Shown piece by piece: positions 61,412-64,000 of a stretch of DNA of 64,000 nucleotides; the first letter of the stretch is position 1, and every line of letters starts with the position of its first letter. This DNA is from Aerococcus urinae (lineage in GTDB: Bacteria; Bacillota; Bacilli; Lactobacillales; Aerococcaceae), in NCBI RefSeq assembly GCF_001543175.1, contig NZ_CP014161.1, forward strand, positions 496,001 to 560,000, written 5' to 3'. The notes beneath the pieces were generated by a model. It was not told the origin of the DNA. It saw only the letters and a program-made list of their open reading frames with translations, and searched no databases. The translations under genes and the position numbers were made by a program.

Positions 61412-61457
61412 GGCCCCAAGTCTTGGATTAGGCATTCAAGGCTTGGGACTATTTTTA
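61412..61457 (+). terminator. Intrinsic terminator after the riboswitch operon
   Basis: CCCCAAGTCTTG pairs with CAAGGCTTGGG, with outer AGT/ACT support, followed by TATTTTT. Confidence 0.83.
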
Positions 61458-61824
61458 TGGATAAATATTCCTTATCATTTACTAGCAGATTATACTACCA
61501 AAAATATCGCTAAGTGCTATTCAAACAAGATACAATCTTATCAACTTTCCTATGAAGAAGGAGAACGTTTAGCAGTATAATGAAAGCTACCAAGCTAAAT
61601 TACCTTGTGGGGCCATAAAGAAGTCTTTTACATTTGATAGAATCACTTTTATTAAGGATAGAGTCGCTTTGACTTGGTCACCTGATCTTATCATCGACAC
61701 CATGAAAAAATTTAATTGTAAAGCCCAAATATTTAACGTCATCTTGTCTATTGTGCTTTATCTGATTTACCTATTTATTGACAGCTTGTCGAGAAAAAGT
61801 ATGGTAAAGTTAATAGGTAATTAG
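61457..61824 (+). pseudogene. Possible decayed small gene before the rhomboid gene
   Basis: Three ORF pieces in different frames join into one plausible protein. The pieces are MDKYSLSFTSRLYYQKYR (from ATG 61457), KCYSNKIQSYQLSYEEGERL (61512-61580), and a third in another frame, 61576-61824, containing SFTFDRITFIKDRVALTW and a hydrophobic stretch NVILSIVLYLIYLFID. Two frameshifts would be needed. The protein is unrecognised. The end overlaps a TTGACA-N16-TATGGT promoter candidate (61778-61805) for the rhomboid gene. Chance remains possible. Confidence 0.3.
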
Positions 61825-61850
61825 ACTTAGTTGACACAGAAGGAGTTAAA

Positions 61851-62516
61851 ATGCGAAGAAAAGCTTATATCACCTATGCTTTATTAGCTATTCAAATTAT
61901 TATTTATCTCTTGATGGAAGTCACGGGATCGAGCCTCAGTATCTCAACCCTCCTGCATTTTGGCGCTAAGGAGAATGCTTTAATAGCAATCTATGGGCAA
62001 TACTGGCGCTTAATTACGCCAATTTTTGTTCATATCGGTTTTTCTCATCTCTTATTCAATTCCATTACTCTCTGGTATTTAGGGAGTGAGGTGGAAGGGA
62101 TTATTGGTTCCTGGCGCTTTTTGTTTATCTATCTTTATTCGGGAATTATGGGGAACTTATTTAGTTACCAATTCTCAACGAGCGTTTCAGCAGGAGCCAG
62201 TACGGCACTATTTGGCTTGTTTGCTTTCTTCTTAGCCATGCGCTATCTCAACCCTCATGACCGCTATTTTCAGGCCATGGGCTACCAATACCAGACCCTA
62301 ATTATCTTGAATATTGTTATGAATTTGTTCATGGCCAATGTAGATATGTCAGGGCATATTGGGGGCATTATCGGTGGTTTCTTAGCCACCCTCATTATCA
62401 CCAATAACCCTAAACACCGTCTAAGCAGTATCCTCTTATCAATTCTTGTTTATTCAGTGATTGCTGGTATAATTATTGCGAATCATGGGGCCTTTAATAC
62501 CCTATTTATACATTAG
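61851..62516 (+). CDS. Rhomboid-family intramembrane serine protease
   Basis: A 221-residue polytopic membrane protein. The catalytic Ser lies in GASTALFG (GxSx motif) and the His in SGHIGGIIGGF two helices later. ITPIFVHIGFSHLLFNS carries the conserved loop-1 region. It cleaves membrane-spanning substrates inside the bilayer. It is shorter than B. subtilis GluP/YqgP and lacks extra soluble domains. AAGGAG precedes ATG 61851. glcK follows 9 bases later, as in the Bacillus yqgP-glcK arrangement. Confidence 0.92.
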   Translation: MRRKAYITYALLAIQIIIYLLMEVTGSSLSISTLLHFGAKENALIAIYGQYWRLITPIFVHIGFSHLLFNSITLWYLGSEVEGIIGSWRFLFIYLYSGIMGNLFSYQFSTSVSAGASTALFGLFAFFLAMRYLNPHDRYFQAMGYQYQTLIILNIVMNLFMANVDMSGHIGGIIGGFLATLIITNNPKHRLSSILLSILVYSVIAGIIIANHGAFNTLFIH

Positions 62517-62525
62517 GAGGCAAGT

Positions 62526-63491
62526 ATGGCATTTATAGTTGGTATTGATTTAGGAGGAACAACCGCCAAGCTGGCTTTGTTTACTCCAGATCTTGAAAAA
62601 ATCGATCAGTGGCAAATTCCTACGGATACGTCTGACCATGGGAGAAATATTGTTTCTAACCTGGCCAAAACCATCCAAGACCATGTTGAGGCGACCCATT
62701 TAGACCTAAGGGACTGTATGGGGATCGGTATGGGGTCTCCTGGCGCTATAAATCGCGAGGGGGGAACGGTTACTGGTGCCTATAATCTGGGTTGGGAGAA
62801 TGAGATTGCAGTTGTTGACCAATTTCAAAATCGCTTAGGCCAGCTTCCCGTTTATATTGAAAATGATGCCAACGTGGCTGCTCTGGGTGAACTCGCCAAA
62901 GGAGCAGGAAGTAAGAGTCAAAATATGATCTTGGTTACCCTGGGAACGGGCGTGGGTGGCGGTATTATCTGCCAGGGTGAGCTCCTGCTAGGTCAAGGTT
63001 CTGCAGGGGAAATTGGCCATATGACTAGCGAAGTCGATGGCTACTTATGCACTTGCGGATCCAGAGGCTGTGTGGAAACCCTGGCTTCAGCGACAGGTAT
63101 TCTTCGCCTCAGCAAGGACTATGCTAGGGACTCGCGCTTTGATTCTTCCTTAGCCAAGCAGCTTCGTGGAGGCCAAGAGGTGGACGTCAAAAGCATTGTT
63201 GATGCGGCTAAGATGGGCGATTTATTAGCTGAGAAGGTGATGGAACGGTCTCTGAAAGCCTTGGCGCTTTGTTTGAGCCAGTTAACCTGCATCTTTAACC
63301 CTGAACAGATTGTTTTGGGAGGGGGAGTAGCTAATGCCGGCCAGTATCTGATCGACAAAATGACACCTATTCTTAAAGAATATACTTACCGCCCTAATCT
63401 CCGGCAAGTCAAAATTTCTTTAGCCCAATTGGGTAATGATGCGGGAGTGATTGGTGCGGCCAATTTAGTTAGACAGAAAAGTAAGGAGTAA
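62526..63491 (+). CDS. glcK: ROK-family glucokinase
   Basis: The 321-residue sugar kinase has the phosphate motif GIDLGGTTAKLALF, ENDANVAALGEL, the ROK segment VTLGTGVGGGIICQG, and the zinc site CTCGSRGCVE (CxCGxxGC). It phosphorylates glucose to glucose-6-phosphate. AGGAGG lies before ATG 62526. It lies within the rhomboid-glcK-rhodanese operon. Through its product it feeds zwf-dependent metabolism. Confidence 0.95.
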   Translation: MAFIVGIDLGGTTAKLALFTPDLEKIDQWQIPTDTSDHGRNIVSNLAKTIQDHVEATHLDLRDCMGIGMGSPGAINREGGTVTGAYNLGWENEIAVVDQFQNRLGQLPVYIENDANVAALGELAKGAGSKSQNMILVTLGTGVGGGIICQGELLLGQGSAGEIGHMTSEVDGYLCTCGSRGCVETLASATGILRLSKDYARDSRFDSSLAKQLRGGQEVDVKSIVDAAKMGDLLAEKVMERSLKALALCLSQLTCIFNPEQIVLGGGVANAGQYLIDKMTPILKEYTYRPNLRQVKISLAQLGNDAGVIGAANLVRQKSKE

Positions 63492-63494
63492 TTT

Positions 63495-63917
63495 ATGTTA
63501 TTAGCACAAACAATTGGTGGTTTTACTTTAATTTATCTATTACTAGTCGTGGCCCTATTAGCTTTCTTGATTTATCAAGCTTATTTTTGGATCAAAAGAA
63601 AGCAATCAGCAAGTATGATTGACCAAGCAGATTTTCAAGTTACCATGCACCAAGCCCAAATTATTGATGTTAGGGAAGCCCAAGAATTCCGTTCATCCCA
63701 TATCCTTGGTGCCCGTAATATTCCTTATAGTGAAGTTCGTCAAATGAAAAAAGCCCCTGGTCTCAACCGGTCACAAAAGATTTACCTCTATGACAATGGG
63801 GTAAATATTGCCACGCGGATGGCCTCAGTTTTAAAGAAGGAAGGCTATGAAGATATTTATATCTTAAAGGGTGGCTTCAATGAATGGGAAGGTAAAACTA
63901 AAGGAACGGCTGACTAA
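63495..63917 (+). CDS. Membrane-anchored rhodanese-domain protein
   Basis: The 140-residue protein has one N-terminal membrane helix (~8-32) and a rhodanese-like domain (DVREAQEFRSSHILGARNIPYSE). The usual active-site Cys of the CxxxxR loop is not seen: the loop reads YDNGVNIATRMAS, with Asp-Asn in its place. It is therefore likely not a sulfurtransferase but a binding or regulatory domain. It resembles B. subtilis YqhL. AAGGAG precedes ATG 63495, and its stop overlaps the next start (TAATG). Confidence 0.87.
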   Translation: MLLAQTIGGFTLIYLLLVVALLAFLIYQAYFWIKRKQSASMIDQADFQVTMHQAQIIDVREAQEFRSSHILGARNIPYSEVRQMKKAPGLNRSQKIYLYDNGVNIATRMASVLKKEGYEDIYILKGGFNEWEGKTKGTAD

Positions 63918-64000
63918 TGGCTGAACTTTTCTATAAAGATCCTGATTTATCCACGTCAGAAATTGCCCAAAAATTATTAGGCTGTCGCCTAAGAAGGAAA
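63917..64000 (+). CDS. Probable DNA-3-methyladenine glycosylase (AAG family), N-terminal fragment
   Basis: The ATG at 63917 overlaps the rhodanese stop, and the frame stays open to the window end (28 codons). The visible start, MAELFYKDPDLSTSEIAQKL then LGCRLRRK, fits the beginning of AAG/MPG-type glycosylases (FY..PTLELA..LLGK.L). These remove alkylated purines. Only the first 28 residues can be seen, so the call is provisional. Confidence 0.55.
   Translation, partial: MAELFYKDPDLSTSEIAQKLLGCRLRRK

Overview
The window looks like a chromosomal segment of a low-GC Gram-positive coccus of the order Lactobacillales. Gene content points to Aerococcus or a close relative, by inference only. Supporting signs are the ftsY / ylxM-ffh / rpsP-khpA-rimM-trmD-rplS housekeeping order, AGGAGG-type ribosome binding sites, CtsR and CcpA (cre) sites, a glcK-rhomboid-rhodanese group, and a secreted protein ending in CAMP-factor-like domains. 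I see no rRNA, tRNA, CRISPR array, phage or insertion sequence.

Layout. (1) 1-15.4 kb is core: the smc 3' end, a HAD phosphatase, ftsY, ylxM-ffh, a FemABX-type transferase, a heterodimeric ABC exporter, NfeD-floA with a partner of unknown function, and the ribosomal/tRNA-modification run to rplS with its leader RNA. (2) 15.4-19.3 kb has a MaoC-like hotdog protein, an orphan acidic protein with a near-consensus promoter, and a 767-residue secreted protein with three tandem CAMP-factor C-terminal domains. (3) 19.5-35.8 kb is an acyl-CoA and energy-metabolism island. It holds LysR, an SDR, a CoA-acylating aldehyde dehydrogenase, a phosphate acyltransferase and butyrate kinase. These are followed on the minus strand by a crotonase, a type III CoA-transferase and a second LysR, then on the plus strand by a FabK/nitronate-monooxygenase-like flavoprotein, an MFS carrier and a four-gene acetoin-dehydrogenase-type complex. 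cre-like sites precede several of these units, so carbon catabolite repression is likely. (4) 35.9-41.3 kb has two tandem ClpB paralogues, only the second with CtsR boxes. (5) 41.5-57.6 kb is mostly core: tgt-yajC-ComN-like, dinB, a YtoI-like regulator, nrnA-like, zwf, a DEAD-box helicase, DUF1189, a methyltransferase, YfhO, a class B PBP and a cysteine-poor bL33. (6) 58-61.4 kb is an AT-rich operon: a TPP riboswitch and terminator followed by LuxE-like, LuxC-like and SDR genes. (7) 61.8-64 kb is rhomboid-glcK-rhodanese and the start of a probable 3-methyladenine glycosylase.

Two things stand out as possibly undescribed. The first is the TPP-riboswitch operon. It encodes an acid-activating LuxE-like enzyme, a LuxC-like acyl reductase and an SDR, but no luciferase. 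Together they could reduce a carboxylic acid to an aldehyde or alcohol under thiamin control. One hypothesis is salvage of oxidised thiamin fragments such as those excreted in urine. The second is a family of eight modular intergenic hairpins at four loci (829-1255, 3211-3330, 10288-10392, 47077-47492). Their stems differ almost completely in sequence from copy to copy yet keep pairing, while the unpaired joints are conserved. That is the pattern of a structured RNA or single-strand DNA element. Three of the four loci lie between a stop codon and an intrinsic terminator.

All assignments come from reading the sequence and from memory of protein families. No database search, folding program or alignment was run.
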